A DNA stretch of 64,000 nt from Afipia sp049747295. Its GTDB lineage: Bacteria > Pseudomonadota > Alphaproteobacteria > Rhizobiales > Xanthobacteraceae. The stretch is taken from the NCBI RefSeq assembly GCF_049747295.1, contig NZ_JBMHJM010000001.1, positions 3,100,001-3,164,000 on the forward strand, read 5' to 3'. A program made the position numbers and the translations under genes. Under the pieces are notes generated by a model. It did no database searches. It saw nothing but the letters and a program-made list of their open reading frames with translations, and was not told where the DNA came from. Below, piece by piece: positions 8,220-17,071 of the stretch (positions are counted from its first letter, which is position 1; the number at the start of each line of letters is the position of its first letter).

Positions 8220-9077
8220 GTGTGCGGGATGCCCAAGGTTTCGGTTATTACGGTTTGTCGCAATGCCGAGGCCGACATTGCTGCGACCATCGCAAGTGTC
8301 CAGGCGCAAGACTATCCTGATATCGAACACGTCTTTGTCGACGGCGCGTCGACGGATCGAACGCTGGAGATCATCCGCGCTTCCCGGCCAGCCAGGGTGG
8401 TATCCGAGCCTGACGCCGGCATCTATCATGCGATGCAGAAAGGGATCGGCCTGTCGACCGGTGAGGTGCTGTATTTTCTCAACAGCGGCGACGTTTTGGC
8501 GGACGATCGCGTGGTAAGTGATGCGGTGCAATTCTTCGATCTCACGGGTGCCGATGCCGTCTTCGGAAACCTGCTCCCGGTTGCCAACGCACATTTTAGC
8601 CACCCCATGTATCGACCGGGGCGTGTGATCGATCAGGGCTACTTTGCCAATCGCCAGATGTTTTTCGACCAATGTATTCATCACCAGACGGTCTTTTACC
8701 GTCGCGCGATCTTTACGCGCTGTGGCTACATCTGTGACGAGGCGGCGGCCAATGGAGAGTACTTCCTGCACATGTGCGCATTCGTTCGCGAGGGATTTTC
8801 AGCCAGGCATTTGCCGCGGCTGATTGCGCGGTTTGCCCTTGGTGGATACAGCACGTCGGACTTCGAGATTGAATGGAGACGCTTTGAAGCCGCCCGGGAT
8901 ATTCTCAGGCGCCGATTTTTTCAGACGAAGCCTCTCATGATGTCGAAATCGGAGTATCTGCACGCGCCGCCGAGCTTCATGAACCGACTGAAGATGCTGT
9001 CGCGCGATCCGCGAATGCGCTGGCTGTTTCTGGCGGTGCAACAATTAAGATATGGCGCGAGGCGGTATTCTCTCTAG
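8220..9077 (+). CDS. Family 2 glycosyltransferase
   Basis: Encodes 285 aa from GTG 8220; an ATG at 8229 would give a product starting MPKVSV and is equally plausible. It has a GT-A fold: KVSVITVCRNAE at the N-terminus, the first acidic motif FVDGASTDRT, and a DXD-like NSGDVL at about residue 92. It presumably transfers an activated sugar to the growing O-polysaccharide at the inner-membrane cytoplasmic face. It is homologous along its whole length to the GT2 encoded at 13172 (same SEPDxGIYxAM, VFGNxxPV, IHHQxxFYR and EWRRF segments). No membrane segment is evident. Confidence 0.87.
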   Translation: MCGMPKVSVITVCRNAEADIAATIASVQAQDYPDIEHVFVDGASTDRTLEIIRASRPARVVSEPDAGIYHAMQKGIGLSTGEVLYFLNSGDVLADDRVVSDAVQFFDLTGADAVFGNLLPVANAHFSHPMYRPGRVIDQGYFANRQMFFDQCIHHQTVFYRRAIFTRCGYICDEAAANGEYFLHMCAFVREGFSARHLPRLIARFALGGYSTSDFEIEWRRFEAARDILRRRFFQTKPLMMSKSEYLHAPPSFMNRLKMLSRDPRMRWLFLAVQQLRYGARRYSL

Positions 9078-9153
9078 GGTTGCATTTATCCACAGTGAAC
9101 TGTAAAGTACGTCGAGGTCCTAGCCCGCTCCCCAGGAATAGGAATCGCGTCAG

Positions 9154-9993
9154 TTGAGTTTGCTTCACCCCTCGCCAGCGTTCAGGCTCCGAAGCGCTCC
9201 GCATTACGCGACGACACTTGCGATCACTGACCTTCTTGACGGCCTCAAGCTTTGGCGCATCTGGGTGATGCTGGCGCTAAACGATGTCAATTTGCGCTAT
9301 CGGCGGTCACGGATCGGGCAGTTCTGGCTGACAATCTCGATGGCTGTGACGATTCTCGCGCTGGGCTTTGTTTATTCCACGATCTTTCAGATCGAGCTTA
9401 AAGCCTATTTGCCGCTCCTAGCCTATAGCTTGATCATATGGAGCCTGATCGCCGGCATCTGCAATGAAGGGGCGGGCGCATTTATCGAGGCTGAGGGATA
9501 CATCCGTAGCGCTCCGTGGCCGAAGTCGATTTACGTTTATCGTGTGCTGTTCCGCAATTTTCTATTCCTTCTGCACAATATGATCCTTGTGCCGGTGGTC
9601 ATGTTGGTGTTTGGGCTGACGCCTACGCCTGAGTTGCTCTACTTCATTCCGGCATTGGCTCTGACGTTGTTGACGGGCGTGTGGATATCGCTGCTGCTCG
9701 GGATCTTCTCGGCTCGGTTTCGCGACCTGCCGCCGATGATTGCCGCTTTCATGCAGATCGCATTCTTTCTGTCGCCGATCATGTGGACGTCGAGCCAATT
9801 GCGCGGTCAATTTTCGATGTTGATTGCTTGCAATCCTTTCGCTGCGTTTCTGACGATCTTGCGGGATCCGCTGCTGGGCAACCCGCCTGAACCTGGCGCC
9901 TGGATCTCTGCCACTGTGTTAGCCGTTGTCGGTTTCTTGGTGACCCTGCCGTTTTATGCGCGTTTTCGATCCCGTATCTCTTTTTATGTCTAA
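9154..9993 (+). CDS. wzm: Polysaccharide ABC-2 exporter permease (Wzm)
   Basis: Encodes 279 aa from a TTG at 9154. An ABC-2 type permease with about six transmembrane segments, for example ISMAVTILALGFVYSTIF, LLAYSLIIWSLIAGI and a segment ending AFFLSPIMW. The cytoplasmic N-terminal helix has LRYRRSRIGQFW, the typical Wzm/TagG signature before TM1. It forms the channel that exports lipid-linked O-antigen across the inner membrane. The ATPase gene wzt follows after 2 bp, which indicates translational coupling. The rare TTG start is the first in-frame option that keeps the family's N-terminal amphipathic region. Confidence 0.87.
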   Translation: MSLLHPSPAFRLRSAPHYATTLAITDLLDGLKLWRIWVMLALNDVNLRYRRSRIGQFWLTISMAVTILALGFVYSTIFQIELKAYLPLLAYSLIIWSLIAGICNEGAGAFIEAEGYIRSAPWPKSIYVYRVLFRNFLFLLHNMILVPVVMLVFGLTPTPELLYFIPALALTLLTGVWISLLLGIFSARFRDLPPMIAAFMQIAFFLSPIMWTSSQLRGQFSMLIACNPFAAFLTILRDPLLGNPPEPGAWISATVLAVVGFLVTLPFYARFRSRISFYV

Positions 9994-9995
9994 GT

Positions 9996-10745
9996 GTGAT
10001 GGCATACATCAATCTGCAGTCTGTCTCGTTCAGCTATCCAATGTATGAGGGCAGCTCGCGTTCATTGAAACGTGCTGTAGTTCACAGCGTTGGTGGCCGG
10101 CTGAGAGAGGATTCCGGCCGGATCGAAGTCCAAGCCTTGCGTGATATAAATCTGACGCTTCGTTCAGGTGATCGACTGGCCCTGCTGGGGCATAACGGCG
10201 CCGGCAAATCGACGTTGCTCAAGGTGCTCTCCGGCATTCATGAACCGCCGACAGGCAGGATAACCCGCGAAGGGACCGTCTCGTCGATGCTCGATCCAGG
10301 TCTCGGCCTTGATCAGGAGGCGAGCGGCAGCGACAACATCATCTCGCGTTGCATCTTCCTCGGCATGACCTACGCGGAGGCGCGCCGCCGTCTCGCTTCC
10401 ATCGGGGAATTCACCGAAGTCGGCCCCTATCTGGACATGCCTCTTCGGACCTATTCGACAGGCATGTTGGTGCGGCTCATGTTTGCTGCCTCAACCGAAG
10501 TTCGACCCGATATCCTGATCATGGATGAGTTGATGGCGGCCGGCGATATCGCTTTTGCCGATCGCGCGAAGAAGCGCATCATCAATTACGTCCAAACCGC
10601 AAGCATTTTGGTTCTCGCGTCCCACGATCTGACGACGCTGTCCAATTATTGCAATCGTGGCGCGTTGCTCAGCGCCGGCAGCATTACGATGTTAGGTGAT
10701 ATCGACCAAGTTATCGAGGCCTACAAGGCAAGCCGCCCGCAATAG
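9996..10745 (+). CDS. wzt: Polysaccharide ABC exporter ATPase (Wzt), short form
   Basis: Encodes 249 aa (GTG 9996, or ATG 9999). ATPase of the Wzm-Wzt exporter, with Walker A GHNGAGKSTL, a modified signature region (RTYSTGMLVRL) and Walker B PDILIMDEL. The N-terminal extension before the P-loop with RSLKRAVVHS and EVQALRDINL is typical for Wzt/TagH/KpsT-type ATPases. It stops after the nucleotide-binding domain and lacks the C-terminal carbohydrate-binding domain of E. coli O8/O9a Wzt. Export is therefore probably not coupled to a terminal sugar modification recognised by Wzt. It pairs with the preceding permease. Confidence 0.88.
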   Translation: MMAYINLQSVSFSYPMYEGSSRSLKRAVVHSVGGRLREDSGRIEVQALRDINLTLRSGDRLALLGHNGAGKSTLLKVLSGIHEPPTGRITREGTVSSMLDPGLGLDQEASGSDNIISRCIFLGMTYAEARRRLASIGEFTEVGPYLDMPLRTYSTGMLVRLMFAASTEVRPDILIMDELMAAGDIAFADRAKKRIINYVQTASILVLASHDLTTLSNYCNRGALLSAGSITMLGDIDQVIEAYKASRPQ

Positions 10746-10777
10746 CATTTCGCTTTTTAACGCCTGCGGAGATCAAC

Positions 10778-11929
10778 GTGCATTTTCGTTATCCCGTATA
10801 TAAGCCTCGTCTTACGAATAGGGAACGTGAGAACGTTCTCGATTGCTTCGATACGACCTGGATTTCATCGAAGGGAAAATATATCGCCGAATTTGAGGAC
10901 AGGTTCGCGCATTATCTCGGCATCGATCACGCGCTGTCGGTCACGAATGGAACGATTGCCATTCACTTGGCTTTGCAAGCTTTGGGCGTGGGGCCGGGCG
11001 ACGAAGTGCTGGTGCCGACGCTCTCCTACATCGCCTGTGCCAACGCCGTAACCTACACCGGCGCCAAGGTCGTATTCGTCGATAGCGAGCCGGATTTCTG
11101 GCAGATCGACGTCGCAGACGCTCGCAGGAAGATCACCTCGCGCACCAAGGCGATCATGCCGGTCCATCTGTACGGACACGCCTGCGACATGAAAGCTGTG
11201 ATGACTCTGGCCCGCGGACACAATCTTCTGGTCGTGGAAGATTGCGCGGAGGCCATTGGCACTAAACATGGCGATCAGTTGGTCGGCACCTTCGGTCATG
11301 TCGGTTGCTTCAGCTTCTTTGGAAACAAGACTATCACGACCGGCGAGGGCGGCATGGTGGTCACCCATGACCCGGTGCTGGCGGATCGGCTGGCACGCCT
11401 GAAGGGGCAGGGCCTGGCCAAGGGACGCGAATATTGGCACGATCTCGTCGGCTACAATTATCGGATGACCAACATCTGTGCCGCCATTGGCGCCGCCCAG
11501 ATGGAGGGCATTCATCAGGTGCTCGCGCGCAAGCGAACGCTGGCGGCGTTATACGCCGAAGCCCTTCGCTGTCTGCCGCTCCATCTGCATCGCGAGCAAC
11601 AAGGGACGAGCCATAGCTACTGGATGGCATCGATCCTGCTCGATGAGGGTGAACATCGTGATCCGTTGCGCGCTCATCTTCGCGCGGCGGGCGTCGAGAC
11701 TCGACCGCTATTTTATCCAATTCACCAGATGGCGATGTATCTACGGCCAGGTGAGCGCTATCCGGTAGCGGATAGTCTCGCGAGCCGTGGCATCAACCTG
11801 CCGAGCTATCCTGACTTAACGGACGATGATGTTGGGGAGATCATCGCCGCTATCCGAAATTATTTCAGCGAACAGGGGGCGTACGCTGATGTTTCACCGG
11901 AGATTGCGTATAGCGCTGCTGGCCCATGA
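10778..11929 (+). CDS. DegT/DnrJ/EryC1-family aminotransferase, perosamine-synthase-like
   Basis: Encodes 383 aa from GTG 10778. A PLP-dependent sugar aminotransferase. The PLP lysine is K184 in FFGNKTITTGEGG, the ring-stacking aspartate is in VVEDCAEAIG (D155), and the N-terminus FRYPVYKPRLTNRE is typical of nucleotide-sugar C4 aminotransferases. The closest recognisable style is GDP-perosamine synthase (Per/RfbE), which converts GDP-4-keto-6-deoxymannose with glutamate. A GDP-mannose dehydratase is not in this window, so substrate identity is inferred. With the formyltransferase at 7353 it could supply N-formyl-4-amino sugars. Its 3' end overlaps the next gene by 41 bp. Confidence 0.83.
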   Translation: MHFRYPVYKPRLTNRERENVLDCFDTTWISSKGKYIAEFEDRFAHYLGIDHALSVTNGTIAIHLALQALGVGPGDEVLVPTLSYIACANAVTYTGAKVVFVDSEPDFWQIDVADARRKITSRTKAIMPVHLYGHACDMKAVMTLARGHNLLVVEDCAEAIGTKHGDQLVGTFGHVGCFSFFGNKTITTGEGGMVVTHDPVLADRLARLKGQGLAKGREYWHDLVGYNYRMTNICAAIGAAQMEGIHQVLARKRTLAALYAEALRCLPLHLHREQQGTSHSYWMASILLDEGEHRDPLRAHLRAAGVETRPLFYPIHQMAMYLRPGERYPVADSLASRGINLPSYPDLTDDDVGEIIAAIRNYFSEQGAYADVSPEIAYSAAGP

Positions 11930-13175
11930 ATTCTTAATCAACATTGGGGCCAATGACTTCCTTAAAAACCTGATCCGCGGGCTGTCCTACAATCCCGACA
12001 TCGAGTTGATATTTCTCTGCCCGCGGTCGAACGAGCGGATCGAGGCGGCCGTTGGTGCCGACGTGAAGGCGCGCTTGGCACGCGTGCCGTATATCAAACG
12101 GCTTCTGAGAACGAGTGCACGAACTCTCGCGCCGATGACCGACTTGCTGATCAGAAATCAGCCATCCGAGTATGACTTCTACGCCGAGGCTTCACCCGAG
12201 CCGATGGAGTTCATCTCGTGCGAGACGCATGCTGACGCGTTGCTCAAGTTACAGGCCGAAAAGAACATCGACCTGTTCATGCCGTCGATTCATGTCCTAC
12301 CGAAAGCACTGCCCTATCTAACCTATTGGCCGGATGCGCAGCCGAAATATTATCCCGAGTTCTTCGACGATGACGCGCAGCGGGTACGGGACGAACGCAT
12401 TGCCGGGCTTTTGGCGTCGGGAAGGCCGATGATCATCAATTCGCGTGCGGCCAAGGCTGACATGCAGAAATTCTATAAGGCAGACCCGAAACAAGTCTTT
12501 GATCTGCCGTTTGCACCGATTATCGAATTCGACAAGATGGTTCCTCGGCCCGAATTGGTGCGGAAATATCATCAGCATCGCGACTACTTCATCGTCTGCA
12601 ATCAATTCTGGATCCACAAGTCATTGGAGACGGTGATCCGGGCGGCCAGGATTGCAAAAGATCAGGGATTGGGCGTCGACTTCCTATTCACCGGCCGAAT
12701 GGAAGAGCCGCGTAAGCCCGGCTATATCGAGAGCTTGCGGGCTCTGGTGCGCGAACTCGGCGTGGAAGATTGCGTCAAGCTGCTCGGATACATCCCGAAG
12801 GGCGACCAGATTGAGTTGATGAAGGCTTCGATTGCCGTCATCCAACCAACCTTGTTCGAAGGCGGTCCGGGTGGCGGATCGGTTTACGACGCCATCTGCG
12901 TCGGCAAACGGGCGATCGTCTCCGACATCCCGATCAATCACGAATTGCCGCTGAATGATAGTAGCGTCACATTGTTTCGGCAGAAGGACCCCGTCGATCT
13001 CATTGCCAAGATCAAGCAGGTTATGGCCACGCCTTACGATCCGCCGCGGATCGAAGATCTCTATCAGTCGAGCAACGCCTTTCGACGGCGGCTTTCGAAG
13101 CGTCTCGATGAGGCCATTGAGTTCGCGCTTGCGGTGACGGAAACGGCCAAAGCCGAATTGGCGACGGCGCCATGA
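11889..13175 (+). CDS. Family 4 glycosyltransferase
   Basis: Encodes 428 aa from the ATG at 11889 (an upstream ATG at 11826 lies deeper inside the aminotransferase gene and adds an unrelated leader). GT-B fold. The N-terminal LRIALLAHEFL starts the acceptor domain. The C-terminal domain has FLFTGRMEEP, LLGYIPKGDQIELM and the donor-site segment PTLFEGGPGGGSVYDAICVG with E-x7-E-like spacing. It likely acts as a mannosyl- or rhamnosyl-type transferase in O-chain assembly. It overlaps both neighbours (41 bp upstream, ATGA downstream), consistent with a tight operon. Confidence 0.83.
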   Translation: MFHRRLRIALLAHEFLINIGANDFLKNLIRGLSYNPDIELIFLCPRSNERIEAAVGADVKARLARVPYIKRLLRTSARTLAPMTDLLIRNQPSEYDFYAEASPEPMEFISCETHADALLKLQAEKNIDLFMPSIHVLPKALPYLTYWPDAQPKYYPEFFDDDAQRVRDERIAGLLASGRPMIINSRAAKADMQKFYKADPKQVFDLPFAPIIEFDKMVPRPELVRKYHQHRDYFIVCNQFWIHKSLETVIRAARIAKDQGLGVDFLFTGRMEEPRKPGYIESLRALVRELGVEDCVKLLGYIPKGDQIELMKASIAVIQPTLFEGGPGGGSVYDAICVGKRAIVSDIPINHELPLNDSSVTLFRQKDPVDLIAKIKQVMATPYDPPRIEDLYQSSNAFRRRLSKRLDEAIEFALAVTETAKAELATAP

Positions 13176-14233
13176 ACGAGCAGTCGCCGGCCAAACGTCC
13201 CATACGCAAGGTATCGATCGTCACGGTGACACACAACGCGCGGGATTCGCTGCGTCTGACAATGGAATCGGTGATGCGCCAAAGCTTTCCAGACGTCGAT
13301 CACGTCGTCATCGATGGCTGTTCGACTGACGGAACGCAAGCCATTGTTCAGGAATACGAAGTCGGAACATTCGTCAGTGAGCCGGACGATGGCATCTACG
13401 ATGCGATGGATAAAGGTGCGAGACTTGCAAAAGGCGACATAATTATCTTCCTCAATGCCGGTGATACATTCTTTGACGACGATGTCTGCGGCGACGTCGT
13501 CGAGTTTCTTGAGCAGACTGATGCAGACATCGTATTTGGCAATGTCATGCCGGTGTATCTCCAGCATGGCGACAAACACGACCACGGCGCGTTCAGGGCC
13601 GGCGAGTTGCTGAACCTCGGCTATCTTTGCAACAGAAGTCAGATACACGACGAGTCAATTCACCATCAGGCAACGTTTTATCGGAGCGGCGTCTTCGCCG
13701 AGACGACATACAAATGTGCCGATCCTGCCGGAACCGGTGAATACAACGTCCTGATGAGCGCATTGTTCAGGCACGATGCACATGTGCGATACATCCCGCG
13801 AAATATCTCCCGTTTTGTCCTGGGCGGAATCAGTACTCGTGACTTTGACGCCGAATGGCGACGCTTTGTGGCTTGCCGCGACACGTTACGGCGACTGTAT
13901 AGCGTGAAGACGAAGCCGATTTTGTCGCGGGACAAGTATGAATTTCATGGCGGCATCCCTCCCGATACAGTTCCTGCAGGTGTTGCTTCGCCAAGCCGTC
14001 AGCGGCGACCAAGTCGTGAGGCGATCAAGCGGTGGACCAGGAAAAGGTCGCTGTTTCGTCTCTATGGCCGTTTGGCGATAATGCTGACTGAGCGTGTCGC
14101 CGGCCATCTTCTGCCGCAGTCGGCTCTTCCGAGCTGTGACCCTGATACGGGGAAAGCCACAACGGCGGGGCAGGTTCTCAACCCCAAAAGCCAACCGAAA
14201 TGCATGGCTGATGAAGATCCTTCATTTCTATAG
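13172..14233 (+). CDS. Family 2 glycosyltransferase with C-terminal extension
   Basis: Encodes 353 aa, starting in an ATGA overlap with the preceding gene. The GT-A domain spans about residues 12-230 (VSIVTVTHNARDSL, VIDGCSTDGTQ, DXD-like NAGDTF). It is a full-length paralogue of the transferase at 8220 and shares the IHHQATFYRSG and FDAEWRRFVACRDTLRR regions. It carries about 80 additional Arg/Pro/Ser-rich C-terminal residues of unknown role. It probably adds one residue of the repeat unit. The last 23 bp overlap the next glycosyltransferase gene. Confidence 0.85.
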   Translation: MNEQSPAKRPIRKVSIVTVTHNARDSLRLTMESVMRQSFPDVDHVVIDGCSTDGTQAIVQEYEVGTFVSEPDDGIYDAMDKGARLAKGDIIIFLNAGDTFFDDDVCGDVVEFLEQTDADIVFGNVMPVYLQHGDKHDHGAFRAGELLNLGYLCNRSQIHDESIHHQATFYRSGVFAETTYKCADPAGTGEYNVLMSALFRHDAHVRYIPRNISRFVLGGISTRDFDAEWRRFVACRDTLRRLYSVKTKPILSRDKYEFHGGIPPDTVPAGVASPSRQRRPSREAIKRWTRKRSLFRLYGRLAIMLTERVAGHLLPQSALPSCDPDTGKATTAGQVLNPKSQPKCMADEDPSFL

Positions 14234-15341
14234 GACCTACCAACCGGACTCATGCGGGGGGATTCAGTCCTTCATCTATCAGATGGCGTATGGGGCCACA
14301 CAACGGGGCCACAATGCGGAGGTTCTGTTTTTAAGTCGAGATTTGCCATCATCTCCACTGGAGACCGCAAACCACACGGCGCATCCGGTGAAGCTCGACT
14401 TCGAGTTTGCGTCGACCGGCTTTTCGTTTTCGGCGTTCAGGAAGTTTTCCGAACTCGCGGAAAAGGCCGATGTCATTCACTATCACTTTCCATGGCCTTT
14501 CATGGACCTCGTTCACTTTGCGACACGTGTTTCACGGCCGTCCGTCGTGACTTACCATTCGGATATCGTCCGCCAGAAGTTAGGCCTTAAGCTATATCGT
14601 CCGTTGATGAATGCCTTTCTTGGAAGCATCGATCATATCGTTGCGACCTCGCCTAACTATTTCGCCACCAGTGAAGTTCTGCAGCGATACAAGTTGAAGG
14701 CGAGCGTGATCCCGATTGGCATCGATCATGCGATGTACCCAGTGCCGCCGGAGTCGACCCTCGATCGGTGGCGCGCGAGATTTGGGCGAGAGTTTTTCCT
14801 CTTCGTTGGCGTGCTGCGATATTATAAAGGTCTTCATATTCTCTTGGACGCGGTCAGCGACACCGACATTCCCGTCGTCATTGTGGGCGCTGGCCCAATC
14901 GAGCAAGAGCTTCGCGCGCGTGCGCGACGTCTCAATCTCTCCAACGTTCATTTCCTGGGGGAGATCTCGGAGGAGGACAAGCTTGCACTGACGACATTAT
15001 GCTTCGGAGTCGTCTTTCCATCACATCTGCGATCGGAAGCATTTGGGATCAGCTTGCTCGAAGGAGCGATGTGCGGCAAGCCGATGATTTCGAGTGAGAT
15101 CGGCACTGGCACAACGTTCGTCAATGTTGATGGCGAAACGGGGCTCGTCGTCCCGCCATCGAATCCCGATGCGTTACGGCGTGCAATGATTTATCTCAGG
15201 GATCATCCTGATCAGGCGCAACGGATGGGGCAAAAGGCGCGAGATCGATACAAGACGTTATTCACGGCCGATATCATGCTCTCAAAATATCTCGCGCTCT
15301 ACGAGGATATGCTGACAGCCGCGAAGTCGGGGAAGCGGTAA
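14211..15341 (+). CDS. Family 4 glycosyltransferase
   Basis: Encodes 376 aa from the ATG at 14211. An earlier in-frame start would run far into the upstream gene. GT-B fold: MKILHFYRTYQPDSCGGIQ forms the N-terminal glycine-rich loop. Donor-domain motifs include FFLFVGVLRYYKGLHILLDA, VIVGAGPIEQEL and HLRSEAFGISLLEGAMCGKP with the conserved ExFG(x)3-4E. WbaZ- or WbpY-like mannosyltransferases look similar, but the sugar cannot be assigned. It is the last gene of the plus-strand polysaccharide run. Confidence 0.86.
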   Translation: MKILHFYRTYQPDSCGGIQSFIYQMAYGATQRGHNAEVLFLSRDLPSSPLETANHTAHPVKLDFEFASTGFSFSAFRKFSELAEKADVIHYHFPWPFMDLVHFATRVSRPSVVTYHSDIVRQKLGLKLYRPLMNAFLGSIDHIVATSPNYFATSEVLQRYKLKASVIPIGIDHAMYPVPPESTLDRWRARFGREFFLFVGVLRYYKGLHILLDAVSDTDIPVVIVGAGPIEQELRARARRLNLSNVHFLGEISEEDKLALTTLCFGVVFPSHLRSEAFGISLLEGAMCGKPMISSEIGTGTTFVNVDGETGLVVPPSNPDALRRAMIYLRDHPDQAQRMGQKARDRYKTLFTADIMLSKYLALYEDMLTAAKSGKR

Positions 15342-15361
15342 TCCCTGAATCGGAACGAGTT

Positions 15362-16171
15362 CTAGTCGGTCTTCCTTAAATCATCCAAGCGCGCCCGTAC
15401 GGCTTTCCAAAACACCGCATATGGCTGCGCCAGCCACCACTTCAGCGGGATACGATCGTTATAGCGGCGAACGACCGCGATTGCTTCGGCATAGTGGGCG
15501 GCACGATTGTTTCGCGTCTTGGTGCTGTCATGGACGCGATTGATGGCCGTGACATGCGGCACATGCAGCAGAGGGCCAAAGCGTCGATAAAGCTTCCACC
15601 ACAAATCATAATCCATGGCGAGAAAAAGACTTGGATCGACGCCCCGGACATCCTCCCATGCCGTTCGTCGAATGAGCGCTGCCGGCTGGGAGATGATGCA
15701 GCGTAGCCTGAGCCTATCCTCGCTGAAAGATTGAACCCAAACATTGCTGCGCGTACCATCGTCATTGAGATTCATCGCCGCCCCATAGGCTGCCGGCGCC
15801 GCAGGATTTTCTTCGAGAGCGTTGACGAGCCGGCGCAGTCCCTCTGGTTCGAGCATGTCGTCACTGTTGAGCCAGCCGACATACGGCGCAGTCCCGCGTT
15901 CTATTCCAGCATTGATCGCGGCTGCCTGACCGCCGTCCGGCCTGCTTTGCCAGTAGGCCAAGCGCTCGGTCCAGCGTTCCAGCACCGCTGTGGAATTGTC
16001 GGTCGAGCCGCCGTCCATCACAATAATCTCGGTTGCGACATCCTGCGTTGAAATCGAGCGCAGCGCATCTTCGAGATAGCGCCCTTGATTGAGCGATGGC
16101 ACGACCATCGTAACCTCAGGCGAGGGAGCTCTTGCCGGTGAGAACGAACTGTCGATCGATCCGCGTCTCAT
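15362..16171 (-). CDS. Family 2 glycosyltransferase
   Basis: Encodes 269 aa on the minus strand, convergent with the previous gene (20-bp gap). GT-A motifs: TMVVPSLNQGRYLEDALRSI, EIIVMDGGSTDNST, WLNSDDML (DXD-like) and MDYDLWWKLYRRFG, which is the ED/W-x-L-W acceptor-base region. This WcaA/SpsA-like type is common in capsule and O-antigen loci. It closes the surface-polysaccharide island on this side. The sugar specificity is unknown. Confidence 0.85.
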   Translation of the reverse strand: MRRGSIDSSFSPARAPSPEVTMVVPSLNQGRYLEDALRSISTQDVATEIIVMDGGSTDNSTAVLERWTERLAYWQSRPDGGQAAAINAGIERGTAPYVGWLNSDDMLEPEGLRRLVNALEENPAAPAAYGAAMNLNDDGTRSNVWVQSFSEDRLRLRCIISQPAALIRRTAWEDVRGVDPSLFLAMDYDLWWKLYRRFGPLLHVPHVTAINRVHDSTKTRNNRAAHYAEAIAVVRRYNDRIPLKWWLAQPYAVFWKAVRARLDDLRKTD

Positions 16172-16315
16172 GTTTTCCAGGCGTAAGGATCACTGCACGA
16201 ATTCACTGGTCTTTAACACGGGCCCGGCGGAAGTTCACCAGGAATGGGGCCGTAGGAATTCTAGGAAACGTGTCCGTGGTCGCTGTTCGGTTGCTCCGGC
16301 TGGCGTCGGCCCGTC

Positions 16316-17071
16316 TCAATCATTCGGCCAGCTCGCAAAGGATTTCGCGGCAAATGATCCGATGCGGATCTCCTCGTCCGGGCCGGTCGGATCGGTAAAG
16401 AAGCGGATGCGAATGGCATAGTCGTCGAGATAAGTGATCGGCTGGCCGAGGCGAAATGGCCGATCATGTCCTGGATAGATCACTGATGCAGATGCGAGTG
16501 CCTTCTGCAGACTTATCTGGGCAGCGGGATTGTTTGCCGGCAGATAACGGATCTCTTGGGCAGCGGCATCGCCGGCGCAGCTGACGGCATCGCCGGCGAG
16601 AAGTTCATCGCCAACCAAGAGGCCGATTGAGCCCGGGGTGTGGCCCGGAAGATCGATCATGCGAACACCAGGGCACAGTTCTGGCTCGCCGCTGATGGGT
16701 TGCAGCTTCAGTCGCCGCAAAGCGTGACCGATATAAGCGGGCGTGTCGCCGTCATGGCTCTCTGCTCCGTCCGCATAGGCGAGCTCTTTCTCATGCAGCA
16801 CGATGGTAGCGTTGGGAAACAGGTCGGCATTCGCCGCGCTGTCCCAGTGCACGTGAGACAGGACGACGGTGTCGACTTTGCCGGGATCGATGCCGAGCTT
16901 GCGCAGACGGCCCTGCAGGATGGGGCGATAGGCGTAGGGACCGGTGTCAAAAATCATCAGACGACCGCTGGTTTGGACCAGCGCAACGGTCGAGATCCCC
17001 GGAAGGAAATTATCCGACGAAACAGGCAGGCCGGAAAACAGGACAGTGATAGGGGATGAGGTCGTCGTCAT
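16316..17071 (-). CDS. MBL-fold hydrolase with altered HxHxD motif (lactonase-like)
   Basis: Encodes 251 aa with a metallo-beta-lactamase fold, similar to N-acyl-homoserine-lactone lactonases and other small hydrolases. The metal site reads SHVHWDSAANAD where the family normally has HxHxDH, so a serine replaces the sixth ligand residue. The later motifs LPGHTPGS, LAGDAV and YPGHDRP are intact. It starts in an ATGA overlap with its paralogue upstream (17068). Both diverge from the importer operon at 17927, so a hydrolytic step on the imported compound (for example lactone opening) is likely. Substrate unknown. Confidence 0.75.
   Translation of the reverse strand: MTTTSSPITVLFSGLPVSSDNFLPGISTVALVQTSGRLMIFDTGPYAYRPILQGRLRKLGIDPGKVDTVVLSHVHWDSAANADLFPNATIVLHEKELAYADGAESHDGDTPAYIGHALRRLKLQPISGEPELCPGVRMIDLPGHTPGSIGLLVGDELLAGDAVSCAGDAAAQEIRYLPANNPAAQISLQKALASASVIYPGHDRPFRLGQPITYLDDYAIRIRFFTDPTGPDEEIRIGSFAAKSFASWPND

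Noticed and set aside
15342..16315. Direct repeat of the tRNA-Met 3' end (attR) closing the polysaccharide island
   Set aside because: I looked for the T-arm/acceptor sequence around the far end of the island and found no copy.
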